From positions 424,501 through 488,500 of the forward strand of contig JALIZF010001654.1 in NCBI GenBank assembly GCA_029948255.1: 64,000 nucleotides of DNA, in the 5' to 3' direction. Source of the stretch: Telmatactis stephensoni (lineage: Eukaryota > Cnidaria > Anthozoa > Actiniaria > Isophelliidae). Positions 21,960 to 33,165 of this stretch are shown here, in pieces (position 1 is the stretch's first letter; the number at the start of each line of letters is the position of its first letter). Under the pieces are notes generated by a model that was not told the DNA's origin, did not search any database, and was given only the letters and a program-made list of their open reading frames with translations. The position numbers and the translations under genes are program-made.

Positions 21960-22666
21960 TACATAATAATAATTCTATTATATAGATTACACACTTAATC
22001 TGGAACAAATAATACTAATTTCTACTAAATAGTGTTGATTAGACAATATACTTTTTTCAAGTTAGTTCATATTGCTGTAAAATTAGACAATAGGCGCACT
22101 GATTACACTGTATTTCTGGCGTTTAACTGCGGGAAAGGATCTAAGAACACATCGAACATGTGCCTATTTTCTGAATTATGCCCGAGGGCATATGGAAAAA
22201 CGAAATTGGTAGTGATCGCGGCAGTTCGGAGAGATTTCCATTTTGCGGACAATAGGCGGAGATGTGCCGATACTACTTCGTACGTCTTCGAGTGTCTTCG
22301 TGTTATCACGTTTATTCACGAGGGTGCGCAGTAAAGGGAAAATCATTTTCTGACCTTCCGAACGATCGGTTTGCAATCCTCAGCTCTGGGCCCTTCGGGC
22401 CAGAGCAATAATACTCAACCAAACTTATTAGAAACTCAATAGCTTACCTTGCCTCGGTATAAATATAAAAAGCCTTTCTTTTGAAATATTTAGATAAGTT
22501 TCCTGAGCAAAATATTCATCGTAATCAGGTGAGAGAACTGACAAGTATGACATCAGGCAAAGAATGCTGGGTAAAGAGGCGCCAGGGGTCTGGTGTCTAT
22601 CATTGCATTACCCCTCCCCTCCCCTCCCCCTAAACTGTGTTGAGCCAAAGGGATCAAATGTCATTT
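21960..22666. other. Non-coding stretch
   Basis: Nothing coding recognised. At 22375-22405 the phrase agctctgggcccttcgggccagagc is a GC-rich hairpin with an 11-bp stem region (GCTCTGGgCCC / GGGCCAGAGC), unusual in this AT-rich window. A CCCCTCC-rich tract is at 22610-22630. Confidence 0.45.
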
Positions 22667-23130
22667 AAAATACGAAAGTCGAGTTTGAAATACGACTCGG
22701 ACAAAGTCGGAGTTGTAAATACGAAGTGTTGAGTTCGAAATTTCAAAGTTGAGTAGCAAATACGAAAGTCGAGTTTGAAATACGACTCGGACAAAGTCGA
22801 AGTTGTAAATACGAAGTGTTGAGTTCGAAATTTCAAAGTTGAGTTGCAAATACGAAGTGTTGAGTTCGAAATTTCAAAGTTGTGTTGCAAATACGGAGAG
22901 TTGAGTTTGAAATTTCAAAGTTGTGATGCATATTTTGAGTTGTAAATTATAAAATGTTGGATTCAAAATTTTCAAAGTTGAGTTGTAAATACGACAATGT
23001 TGGGTTTAAAATTTCAAAGTTAGTTGTAAATACGAAATGTTGAGTTTGAAATTTCAAAGTTGTGTTGTAAATACGATAAGTTGAGTTCAAAATATCAAAG
23101 TTGATATTGAAATTTCAAGTTGGGACAGTA
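22667..23130. repeat. ~41-bp minisatellite
   Basis: About ten degenerate units built from gttgagttcgaaatttcaaag and gtaaatacgaa phrases. Near the left end, two copies of a longer variant (with ctcggacaaagtcg) form a ~100-bp higher-order repeat. The open frames across it are repeat artefacts. It abuts the decayed Harbinger transposase that follows. Confidence 0.85.
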
Positions 23131-23159
23131 AAATACAAAGCATGAATTTTGGAGGTGAT

Positions 23160-23802
23160 CCTACGCCATACCATTCAATGATCTGCCAAATATTGTTGGT
23201 GCAATCGATGGGTCACATACCAGAATCAAAGCACCGAAGGGCAGCCCTGCAGATTATTTTAGCCGATATCAACAGTACAATGTCATTGTTCAAGGAGTAA
23301 TGAATGGAAGAAAACTTTTTATAGATGTTGCTGCATGATTTCCAGGTAGCTTACATGACTCACGTGTATGCCGTAACAGTACAATTTATCAGAGAGCAGA
23401 GGATGGGGAAATTCTAACAGAACCATGGCACCACATCGGGAATTCGACAAATCAAACCCTACTTATTGGGTGATAGTGCATACGTCCTATCTCCATGGCT
23501 TCAGAAACCTGTACCCTGAAGAAACAAGGGATCCTACAGAAAGGGATTTTAACAAGGAGTTGTCGTCTACTAGAGTAAAGGTAGAGTGCACTTTTGGAAT
23601 TATGAAAGGACGCTGGCAAATCCTTGACTGCATTGAAGATGGAAGCATTAATATTTCTGTGATCTTAAAGATAATAATTGTATGTTGTGTTCTACACAAC
23701 TTCTGCATACTAGCCTGTGACGAGTGGGATGAGGACGATTTGGAATTAAATTATGAGGACGGTAACAGGCAAAATAATAATGACATAATGACTTTTACCT
23801 AA
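23160..23802 (+). pseudogene. PIF/Harbinger transposase, 3' half, decayed
   Basis: Starts without an N-terminus at FNDLPNIVGAIDGSHTRI (first Asp). An in-frame TGA at 23336-23338 interrupts the segment before FPGSLHDSRV. LIGDSAYVLSPWLQKP carries the second Asp. A one-base shift near 23510 moves to the frame ending at 23802, which has VKVECTFGIMKGRW (catalytic Glu) and CCVLHNFC. This is the HARBI1/DDE_Tnp_4 domain order. The helix-turn-helix N-terminus has been replaced by the adjoining minisatellite. With the minus-strand SANT-type relic at 24495-25287 it makes the usual two-gene tail-to-tail Harbinger layout. Confidence 0.85.
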
Positions 23803-23929
23803 ATTAGCTCAAAATCTTAAGTTAACTGAGGGTCTATGCATTGCTCTAATATTTTCCTGTGATCTTAACCACGTCATTCTACTGGAAAAACAACAAAAAA
23901 TTGTATTGCACATTTGAATTGTAATGTAT

Positions 23930-24090
23930 GTATATATATATATATGAGGAATGTTCACATAAAAAGCATTCTAAAGGATTCTGTGTGTATCCAATAGCAA
24001 ACAACTGCAAACAATTCTAGAACAAATCTAGAACAAAAGCATCTTAGCAAAGTAGAGCCTTTTTATGTGCTTGAACCTCATATATATATA
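23930..24090. mobile_element. ~160-bp MITE with TATATATGAGG ends
   Basis: Inverted ends: TATATATGAGG, six variable bases, CACATAAAAAG at 23933-23966, and its complement at about 24056-24090. The arms are about 80 per cent alike over 35-40 bp. The TA-rich tips make the exact limits and the target duplication unclear. It lies just after the Harbinger transposase relic. Confidence 0.6.
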
Positions 24091-24494
24091 TTTTCAAAAA
24101 TGCAGAAATAAAGAGACGGAGATGAAATAGGAGAACTACTGAAGAACAATCTGTAGTTAAACTCTTTAGTTGATTTTTGATTTCAAAATCTTTACACTAT
24201 AACAGATTATCATATCTACAGTGATACAAAATATTCACAATATAATCAGAATTGTTTATAGTTCGAAACACAATTTGCAATTACATGAGCTCGATGTAAA
24301 TGTTTCAGTTGTGATCTAAAAAATAATCAAGGTTACCGTTTGTATAATTTGAAAAATCATAATATGTGAAGTGATTATGATAAATATATGTGATAAAACA
24401 GTAACAAAGAATATAAAAATCTCAGACTTCATTCACTGAGTCAGTTCATGAGTACTTGATGTGTTTAAGCTTTCCCTTGTATAAGTAGTACCAA
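24091..24494. other. Non-coding stretch
   Basis: AT-rich spacer between the small MITE and the SANT-type relic; no open frame of note. Confidence 0.5.
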
Positions 24495-25287
24495 CTATTT
24501 AGAGGAATTCTTCTCAATCATGGAACTCATAAATTGGTTCATCATTTGCAGCTGCCGAGTCTGCGATCTCTGCATATCCTCCATCACGGATGTTAGCTTA
24601 TTGCCTCGCTTGGCAACTGCATTAAGAGCCGTGGACACAGCTTTCTCCTTGCGAATCCCTCATCTCCTCTTTTTGCACTGCCTCCTATGCAATTGCACTG
24701 CATCCGGAGAGGGATCGTTGGAATCGTTGTTGGATGTATTATTATTCTCTGAGTCTGCTGTGCTCGAGCTACTAGCTTCACAACTTCCAGGACTACTCTC
24801 CTTCACATGTTGAAATGTCACCAGGTTGCAACATCCCCAAACAAAATCGATTTCATCATAGTGTGGGCTTTTCCATAGATTTCCTCCTGACTGCTTTCTA
24901 TTCCAATCATGGCATTCTTTGTATTTATCGACGAAGTATTTCATATGTTGGACCACACTTTTTGCGCATTCTTACTTTGCAATTGATCATGGTTTTCCTT
25001 CCAAAGATTTACGAGATATTTCTCTTCCTCTGACTTGAACATTTCATATTACTTTCCCTTTCTTTGCAATCAACAGTTAATTCAGTATCTTCGTGGTCAA
25101 CAACAGAAAACTGAGTTCCCGGCTGAAATGCTGGCTGTATTGTAGAAGTAGATGGACTAGAAAACATTTGGGAACCATAATGATTGTAATATGGATATCC
25201 TGGTTGATTTATTGGCTGACTTTGCTGGGAGAATTGAAAATACATGTTTGAGGGATCCATCACAAATCGCAAATGGCGGGAACTCAT
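24495..25287 (-). pseudogene. Harbinger accessory SANT/Myb-like protein, decayed
   Basis: Minus-strand pieces in order: MDPSNMYFQF with a Gln/Pro/Tyr-rich N-terminus; a trihelix/Myb-like block (SEEEKYLVNLWKEN, QKVWSNI) in a second frame; then YFVDKYKECHDWNRKQSG and SPHYDEIDFVWGC; a Ser/Asn-rich linker; and a coiled-coil-like tail (ALNAVAKRGNKLT) ending at TAG 24497-24495. Such DNA-binding partners accompany Harbinger transposases. Defects: the frame changes between the N-terminus and the Myb block, the segment normally between QKVWSNI and YFVDKYKE is missing, and TGA at 24660-24658 cuts off the tail. Opposite in strand to the transposase relic at 23160-23802. Confidence 0.7.
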
Positions 25288-25519
25288 ATTACAGGAGATG
25301 TTTTAAGCAGTCAATTAAAAATTGATGACAGATTGCTGTCAAATAACAAAGGGTTTTTGACACTACCAAAAAATTGGAGGCCTCAGAAGCAAGACAACGG
25401 CTTCTTTGAAGTTTGGTAAAGTCGGACAAAATTTGTCATGGTCGTTTGCACTTAAGAAGTGCTAGTGTTGACATATATTTTTTTGCAAAACAAACACAGA
25501 TTCGCGTAGTGCAAATGCG

Positions 25520-25776
25520 CCATAACTAAGAAATCACCCAAAACGGCGTCTATAGCAGACATTGAACAGTGGAATACTGCATTCAACATGTATATGAGTA
25601 TTTTTACAAGCAAGTACCCATTACGTTCGCAAGAGTTTATGCAGTATATGAGAGTGATACGTTATGCCGCATGTGTTCACAAAGGGCTGGGTTGGGCTAT
25701 TTATGACCACAAATTCCGCCCGAAGGCTGGGGTAAATAAGACCATTGTATGGTCTGATGTTGATCGGCAACTTTAG
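25520..25776 (+). pseudogene. Gag-like fragment of a retroelement
   Basis: An open frame with DIEQWNTAFNMYMS, SQEFMQYMRVIRYA and GWAIYDHKFRPKAG resembles a gag-like segment seen upstream of DIRS-type or other retroelement polymerases in cnidarian genomes. That is recollection of the family pattern, not a database match. It ends at a stop at 25774-25776 with no polymerase in frame. Confidence 0.35.
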
Positions 25777-25869
25777 TAAACAATTTTTACTGTCGCTCCA
25801 TCGTCCTTGAGGGAGGAGTGCCCTCTTTTTTCCAAAGGACCCTACACTGGTGCTTCTGAAGGGGCTGTT

Positions 25870-26530
25870 AAGGGAGGCACCTGTAATAACTTTAACAGCA
25901 ATTGAATATCAACACCAGTCTATGGCTATGGATCCAGAGTTTCCTGACAGACCACACACAACAAGTGAAACTCCCTGGAGCTCTCTCTACAAGAAGTTCT
26001 TGCCCAGCCGGTGTCCCACAAGGGTCTGTAATCTCACCGCTATTATTTAATATATTTATCGATGACATTGATGATGCCATTCCTGCTAACCTCCACGACC
26101 GAGTCTGTGTATGCAAATACGTGGACGATTGCACCTTCTATGAGTCTATCTCTATCAACGACGAGTCTTCTATGCAAGTTATACTTAATAGTATACATGA
26201 GTGGACAACATCCAACCACATGCTAATAAGACAAAGGAGACAAAGGACATGTTATTGACCTTCAGAAAGTCACCTAGACGTTGGAATTACACTTTACAAC
26301 ACAAAGATCTGCCCTCTATTACAGTACGCATCACCTGTTTGGGGAGGTTTATTTAACTATCTGTCTGAAGAAGTCCAACGAGTTCAAGACCATAGCCTTA
26401 GTATTATTGGCGTACCAAGAACTGCCCTCCCTGCGCTTCATGAGAAAAGGAACACTGCGACCAAACGTGAACTTGAAAAGTTCTAAAGGACGAATGTAAC
26501 CCAAATAACATTTTTATTAAATCGGCACCA
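25870..26530 (+). pseudogene. Non-LTR (LINE) reverse transcriptase fragment
   Basis: GVPQGSVISPLLFNIFIDD and CKYVDDCTFYES are reverse-transcriptase motif B and the YxDD box. After 26258 the sequence continues as LINE 3' coding remnants in shifting frames (NKTKETKDML near 26225, ALHEKRNTATKRELEK near 26430). Upstream palm motifs and the endonuclease are absent. Multiple frame changes show an old copy. Confidence 0.75.
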
Positions 26531-26695
26531 AAAAAAACAATACAATTTAAGATCTAGGAGAAGCACATATATCGAAGTGTCATGAAACAACAGGCACCAA
26601 CGTTCCTTCATACCAAGAGCTCATACATTTTGTGGAATATAACTTTATATATAAAAGTGAAAATTAAAATTACAAAAGAACACACATGATTATCC

Positions 26696-26740
26696 CTGCA
26701 ACTCTGAGTTTCGTGCGTATAGCACTCATCAGGCAGATTT
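26696..26740 (-). ncRNA. Hammerhead ribozyme motif (minus strand)
   Basis: Mirror image of the motif at 27121-27165: CTGATGA, 4-bp stem II, GAAA, short stem III, and a stem I made of CTGC/GCAG. No base differs between the arms in the core. Confidence 0.6.
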
Positions 26741-27120
26741 AATGAAGAACAATCCCAACGGTCAGTTTCTTAAGTACATCTATATACAAATGGTATAAAA
26801 TTACACTAGGCGGTTGTAAAGTGATATTTACAATGGTTGCAATAATAATAGAGGAAACTAATAATTGTTCTTTAGGTAAAATTTATTTTCGTGTCGACAT
26901 TTGGATATTAGTTCAGATCGTTTGTTCAGTAAGTTGATGCTGCTGTGTTTGATGATCATCAGTTTTTCTGTAAGACAAAGATCGCATCGCTTACAATTAT
27001 TAGTTTCCTCTATTATTATTGTAACCATTGTAAATATCACTTTACAACCGCCTAGTGTAATTTTATACCATTTGTATATAGATGTACTTAAGAAACTGAC
27101 CGTTGGGATTGTTCTTCATT

Positions 27121-27165
27121 AAATCTGCCTGATGAGTGCTATACGCACGAAACTCAGAGTTGCAG
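27121..27165 (+). ncRNA. Hammerhead ribozyme motif (plus strand)
   Basis: Core CTGATGA at 27129-27135; stem II GTGC/GCAC (27136-27139, 27145-27148) closed by TATAC; GAAA at 27149-27152; stem III of about 3 bp (ACT/AGT, loop CAG); then TT, predicted cleavage after 27161; stem I CTGC (27125-27128) with GCAG (27162-27165). This matches the type I hammerhead consensus with a short stem III, the form known from retrozymes and Penelope-like elements, which often needs dimers to cleave well. Activity is untested. Confidence 0.65.
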
Positions 27166-27284
27166 GGATAATCATGTGTGTTCTTTTGTAATTTAAATTT
27201 TCACTTTGAACATCGCTCTACGCAATTATGTGTATCGAGCACTTTTTAACTGCGTTAGCTACTATTCCTTAATATTACTAACTT

Positions 27285-27315
<31 letters not shown>

Positions 27316-27320
27316 ATATA
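27285..27320. repeat. (TA)n(TG)n(TA)n microsatellite
   Basis: Compound dinucleotide tract with TA runs on both sides of a TG run. Confidence 0.9.
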
Positions 27321-28677
27321 CATTTTTGATACAGTAGTCTGTGTGCATTGCAAAATGTACACCTCCCTAGACACTCGTATCATGTTAACCATAGTTTGTA
27401 TATAGTTTTTAACATATTATTATGATTATGATTATTTTATTTTTTTCGCATTTTAATATTATATTACCATCGTATTTTTTCACTTAAATTGGTTTTATAA
27501 AGCACATTATTATTACAGTAGAGGATTTTGCTCCAGGGAGGGATGTAAATTCAAACGTGTGTAACAAGTGTAATGTGCATATGATGCCCTCGAGGATACC
27601 AAAGCCCTTTGTAAACTGTCCAGTACTTCACCATTGCAACTGACCCAAAAAGTCCTTGTGAATCAGTGCAACAGTATTTCAGCCGAGGATGCCTTCATAG
27701 ACATGAATCTGCTAGACCAAAGCAATTATCTCATCTCATCGCTTCATATCATGGAAATCTGTACGACCATTTTAACAACAGTTGTCCTGTAAAACTGGAT
27801 CATTAAGAAGATGACATTCCAAGGGATTTCGTATTGCCACCTTTGTCAGGTATACAAAAAGCACGGGAAACGAGGAATGTATGCAGTGCTTGCTTTGCCT
27901 CCATCTTGTTTGCCGTCCTCCACAACAAGAATATCAAAGACTTTGCGGTTTATTACCACAATAATCAAACACTTTGAATCACTGTAATTCACAGAACAGT
28001 AATATAACTTTGAATCAATTCAATGTTGGTCCACAACGCTATTTTAGAGGACGTACATTTTCAATTCGTCCATCAGCAATCGTTCCGTCAGCTTGTTCTT
28101 GAACATCAGTTGAGATGAGTTGACTCATGCGCAGTCTAATTTTACGTTTTGGGGTGAATAACTCTAAAAGTGTTTGGTAAAATTTTTCTATTTTTTTTGC
28201 CATTTTATTCTAACTACGGTTTAGAGTGCATAAGTAAAAGTAAAACTATGGTAGTCAGATAAGAAAATTAGGATGCTTTTTTCCCAGAGGGCAGGGATGC
28301 AGATCAGATGTTTGAGGCGATAAGTATTGGAAACTCGTGGACAGAGACGGCTGAAGAGGAATTCTTAATAATTATAGCAATTTTTCAAACTTTCAGAGAC
28401 AACATATACTTTTAATGCTGGATGGCTTGGACATTCTCGAGTACAACATGTTAACTAAATTCGAAACCATGGACTGGTAATAATAAAAACGGCTCTTTTC
28501 AGAGCCACAACATTTTGAAAAGTCATGACTTCCAATGCAATTCATACCTGACTTACCTGTTGACCATTTTCTCGAGATTTTCCCGCCATTTTCTGTACAA
28601 AAATCCCAACCTACTCCTCCCAACCGGACTTAAACCACTCACGGTCAGAAGATTTTTTTGTGAGATTTCTTGTAATC
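27321..28677. other. Mostly non-coding; possible coding remnant at 27575-27930
   Basis: Between about 27575 and 27930 short open stretches in several frames (for example SPCESVQQYFSRGCLHRHES) look like an old coding relic, but I cannot name a family. The rest shows nothing. The hexamer-rich AT sequence around 27420-27480 is low complexity. Confidence 0.35.
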
Positions 28678-28878
28678 ATGTCAAAGGTGAAGTTATCTAC
28701 TATTGAAGCGTGGAAAAAGGCGAACAAATATCTGATCACAGATCCAACAAATACAATATTAACATGTTCAATCTGTATAAAGTGGAAGTCAAAACTTTCT
28801 GGCGGTACAAATGCCTTTATTACTGGGCTCAAATTAAAGGCGCTCAAAGAGCTCATGTGGTTACTCCAAATTTTGTAA
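28678..28878 (+). CDS. Possible zinc-finger exon (hAT/ZNF862-like), weak
   Basis: ATG at 28678 opens a 66-codon frame: STIEAWKKANKYL, then LTCSICIKWKSKLSG and NAFITGLKLKALKELM. The layout Trp..., CxxC, then a basic Phe-x-x-Gly segment recalls the N-terminal TTF-type zinc finger of hAT-derived proteins such as ZNF862 relatives, whose second half (a Cys/His pair) would follow in the next exon. No next exon is found. It could equally be chance. Confidence 0.25.
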   Translation: MSKVKLSTIEAWKKANKYLITDPTNTILTCSICIKWKSKLSGGTNAFITGLKLKALKELMWLLQIL

Positions 28879-29107
28879 TATTTAGTTGCAAATAGTTGTA
28901 CTCTAGCTACGGGAGTAGCTACAATCGTGGATTGACCGAAATGACCACAGGAAGCCCAAACAATAGTCTCCGAGGACGCGAGTTTTAATTTGAAGACACA
29001 AATCTAAATCAATAAATCAATAATTTCTTTAGCGAAAATAGAGTCATTATCTATAAAAGAAAAAAATGTGTGAAAAAAAGTGAAAAAAAAAATCAATCAC
29101 TGTCGTG

Positions 29108-29170
29108 GCCGTGGCTCGATCTCTGGACCTTTCACTTGGGAAGCCGAGGTTTATCCACTCGACCATGCAG
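29108..29170 (-). repeat. Degenerate tRNA-like sequence (probable SINE head)
   Basis: On the minus strand, CATGGTCGAGTGGATAAACC resembles an A box and GGTCCAGAGATCGAGCC a B box, with about 30 bp between. An intact tRNA does not fold from it because the T-stem pairing is broken. It fits a tRNA-derived SINE or a dead tRNA gene. Confidence 0.5.
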
Positions 29171-29669
29171 AAGACACACGTTTTCAAATAGTGAATTTTA
29201 GTATATTTATTGTCAGTCAGTGGTTACAAAACAAATGCAAAAATGCTTCTTTCTAAAATGTCGCTATAAATATAAAAGAAATTGCTTCGTAAAACACTAA
29301 TCCAATAAACTAACTAAATATCCCTTTCTGTTGCTGTTTTAGGCTAGCAGACTCAATGTCGGCGTTCATGCACGGCGCTCGGGACGGCGGCTTTCAAAAT
29401 GTCTTCGTTTGTTTATCTTCTTTGACTCAGTGTCAGTGATGATAGAGTACGAACACTAAAAGACTTTGATGTTGGAGTGAGAAAAAGTTTTGTTGCTGGC
29501 TTCTCCTTAGCTTTAATAACGTCGTGTGTATTGGACATGTCTGGGAGTACTTCTACTCAATCGTATTTCAAGCTATATATAATGTTCAATGTTCAGTTTG
29601 TATCAGTTCTAGAGCATGTGTTCTCCGATACGTTTATCTGCCTTAATAGTAACGACAGTAAAATTCATT
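29171..29669. other. Non-coding stretch
   Basis: No supported gene; possibly the body of the element headed by the tRNA-like sequence. Confidence 0.4.
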
Positions 29670-30603
29670 GATTTTCCTTTTAGCTAGCTATTTTGAAACA
29701 TATGTTTTCTGTGTTATGCTGAAGATCGGCATCAGAAGATCGGACCGATCTCGGAAAAGAGTCGCGTGTTCGGGTGTTACAGACTTCCTTCCACCCTTGC
29801 TTACATCGCTCCATAGCATAGTGGTACTCCGTCCTTTAGACGGGAGTAACCACAAAAATCTAAAACTATCGGCCATCACAGAACATGTACGAAGCAAAGT
29901 CCATGCACATGCTCTAAGACTAGAAGAAGAAGAACAGGCCAGGGTAGAAAACAGAAAAGTAAGGGTAGTTACAGCACCACCTTCAGCATTTTCTGAAAAA
30001 TTATTTTGAACCCTGCACTGTCATGTATTTTCCCAAATGATGGAGATGGGCTTGTTGAGCTTAAATCAGCAGGAACAATTAAAGAGGCAACATACCACCG
30101 TCTTTATGGTGTTAATGCACCAGAACTGTATTCCATATCATTCATCAATGCAGGAGATAAAACATACAAGCGACACAATGGACATTTGTCCCATTTAGCA
30201 CTCCATTATTATATATGAACAGCTTTGTTCAACCAAGAGGAACTGCCTTCCTATGCAGAGAGGTTTCTAATGTTCAACACAACCTAATAGACAAATATGG
30301 TCGGCCAATTTCTTCCTTTTGGCTGGTGTGGATACAGAACCCCAGTGAAGATGAATTAACCATGATTTTAGAAATCGTAGCGGTATTAGAATGCCAAAAT
30401 AACTCCACCAAGAATCAGGTAGTGTCACTAGCAACTTGGCTGTACGTGCAAGTGTGAATTCGATATGCTTGACTGATTGTTTATTTCTTTCAGTATGTTG
30501 GAACTGCCGATAAAGACAATATTCCAAGCCTCCCGATGTTCAACTCAAATCCATCAAAACGATGGGCCAAAAGAGCTGACATTTGTGGACGCACTAAATA
30601 ATA
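29670..30603 (+). pseudogene. Staphylococcal-nuclease-like gene, frameshifted
   Basis: Successive frames appear to be one decayed gene. 29670-30009 has a helical, charged end (LRLEEEEQARVENRK). 30020-30215 has NDGDGLVEL, HRLYGVNAPELYS and HLSHLALHYY. 30215-30438 (shifted at about 30215) has GTAFLCREV and DKYGRPISSFWLVW; it meets a donor-like gtagtg at 30419, and a further exon may start at about 30495. The trio DGD, RLYG-x-x-APEL and DKYGRP is the pattern of the SNase/thermonuclease fold (calcium-site Asp, catalytic Arg and Glu). The spacing is loose, so the assignment is tentative. No signal peptide is visible. A host gene relic or a transposon-borne nuclease are both possible. Confidence 0.4.
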
Positions 30604-33165
30604 CCAATGATGTACAGTAATCAAAAGTTTCTAGTGTACAATAGTCATGAATAGTTCCACTGTAGCTTGGACTGTAGTCAATTTTATATAAAGGTAGTAT
30701 TGAATATGGAAATAATTTACAGGTTCTTCTGTTTATAATATTAAAAATGTTTGTCGGGACAGTCTAGATAAACTGCCATACAGTTCATTACCAATGTTCA
30801 TAATTGTGGGCAAATATTAGAGATGTAAGGGACATAGCTACACACAGCTGGATACCTGCATTCAACCAAACAATAGCACATTGTCACTAAAAGGTGCTCG
30901 GGTAGTCTTAATGAGATCATAGGAGCAGGATTTGTTTCTATATCACTTGACAGAATAAAATTCATTTTTTATAAACAATTTTTATATAAACAGATGACTT
31001 ATAGTTTTCCGTATATGAATGGGAATCATGTACTATACCCTTTATTAAGCATACTGGTTGAGATTATTCCTTGCTAATTTCACTTTACATTTGACTTTTC
31101 ATAACTCCTATTTCCAAATATCCGTGTTATGTAATTTCTCTCAGTTGAGTTTACTCTTATGATGTGCAGTCATAACCCTAGAATATTTATTATTTTCCTG
31201 GATTTATTTATGTAGCGTGCAATTCTCTCGACTGGTATTCTGCTGGGTTCTCGATCACACATATAAAAATATCACTGTTCAAAAAAAGACTTGAAAAAAA
31301 AAGCTTTATTTCCATGTATATTTCTTAAATATATTATTGACAATAAAAGTACTACATCTAATGGAACTGTGTGTGGTTCCCGATAAATTCTAGGATGGTT
31401 TGATTAGGTTTTGAGAAGATAGTTTCCGTTGGCCCCAGGTCTTATTTCAAGTACAATCGATGAAGCTTTAAAATCTTCTATGAATCAGCAAAATATTCAA
31501 TAAGAAATCACGTCTAGATTTGTAAACGGTAATTCTATCTAACATTTGGAAAGAACAATAATAATACCGAAAAAAAATGCTAAAAACTTACTTCAAAATG
31601 TCATCTGCAATGGCGGACAATATCTAAATGAAGCATATGGAAATTCGAGTCTACAATAATACAGCTTGGGTTTCCTGTTTCATTCGGAATTTCTTCGTAG
31701 ACACCATATTTATCATAAAACTTGCTCTATTTTTCCCTCGAAGAGTGATTTCCAATAAAATATCAAATCTAATCACTACAAACGCCAGCTAGTTTCTTAA
31801 TAAATCATTCTTCCATAGCAAAAATCGAAGAAAAGTACCGGATTATCGGACTTACACACTCGATGACATAGTGTTACTGACTTTTATAAAAAGCCAGTAA
31901 CAACAAAAACAGTAAATAATAAGATGAATTGGGAAAACTGGTGAACTCTGTTTTTAAGCCCTTGAAATATATTGATCTCAGTAAGCTCCAAAAACTTCAA
32001 TGAAATTTAGAGTTTACCTTCAAAACAGGCACGCCAAGCAGTCTTCTTTATGTTTAAAGTATGCTTGCTAATCTTCTCATTTTCGAAAAATCCTCATATT
32101 TATCACCAGGGACATTTTTTCCAACTGTGCTTTAACACCATTGATTGTTGGTTATTATTGCATAGTGACGTGTTGTCACATCATAACAACGCGTCACATG
32201 GTACAAACTGACCAATCAGAAAATCAGAATTTGTACAGAATATGAAAATTGAATTATAATTATCATTAAAACATTGTATTATTTAGAGCAATACATACAA
32301 TTTTTGTATCATATTTGTCAATATTTCCAACTGCCGTCATAATTAGTTTTGACATAACTAGAGCAGGGTGTGGTCAAAGATCAAACAATTGTCATATTCG
32401 GTACCAGAGTAACTGTAGTATATGGGAAATGCATCTATTTTTCAAATTGGGTCGTTTTCAGGTGAAATATCTGAAAAAAGCAATTTACCAAGTCATAATT
32501 TCCTTCCCATTGCACTAAACTCCTGATAACTTTGTTATTCAGTAAATGTTTGTAGGCCATGTTACGATTCGTAACGATTTTGCTTCATCAGCCTCGCATT
32601 TTTAATAACCAAGCTTTTGAGCAACTTGCTCTTCATCAGGGTAGACAGTTGTGATAAAAAAAAATAAATCACGCAAGTAAATACACTGCATGCCCTTCTA
32701 CGATGTTAAACACAATCACACTCTGTATAAGTAAAATTGCACATGCTTTAATTACAATCAGTAAATAAGCTGCGATAACTGTCCAGTAAAGTTATGCCAC
32801 CGTCTCTGTTAAATAATACGTTTGACCCATGCTTAGCAATTTGCCAGGCCTCTAGCCACTTTTTTGATGCCACACCTCCTCCTTGTAAATAACTTTAGAT
32901 CCCTCCCCAAAAAAATGTTGTGGTGTGTATTGTGTGTTCAGCCAGAACTGACTGTTTTGGGTGGTTTTGTCGCAGAGCGGCCTAGTGTAACATTGATTGA
33001 GAAGGGATCTTTCTCAAATTTTGAAAACAACAAGAATCAGGAAAAATACAATAACCGATACTACTAAACATATCCCACGTCATGTGCACGTTAAGGGAAG
33101 GAATCATATCCCATCATGCATGTTAAGGAAAGAAATCATATCCCATCATCATGCATTACAGCAGT
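30604..33165. other. Non-coding stretch with a repeat copy
   Basis: No supported gene on either strand. At about 31830-31930 sequence matches the hairpin-bearing repeat near 14130-14240. At 33085-33160 a near-duplicate pair (ggaatcatatcccatcatgc / gaaatcatatcccatcatca) is a 38-bp tandem repeat. Confidence 0.5.

Larger units (their letters stand above)
26654..27207. mobile_element. Near-perfect 215-bp inverted repeat with two hammerhead motifs
   Basis: Arms 26654-26868 and 26993-27207 are reverse complements with about three mismatches in 215 bp, around a 124-bp centre. No open frame of interest. Each arm carries a hammerhead-ribozyme core, one per strand. Hammerheads of this kind occur in Penelope-like elements and in retrozymes. 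The high identity of the arms means recent formation or ongoing homogenisation. No Penelope polymerase is visible nearby, so this is at most a non-autonomous relative. Confidence 0.75.

Noticed and set aside
22654..22890. Overlapping minus-strand frames with repeated FETRLSY-like phrases
   Set aside because: Artefact of the 41-bp minisatellite.
32585..32640. Two CTGATGA words on the minus strand followed by a stem, resembling a hammerhead
   Set aside because: The required GAAA is AAAA and stem II does not begin with the required pair; closer to a LINE-tail repeat.
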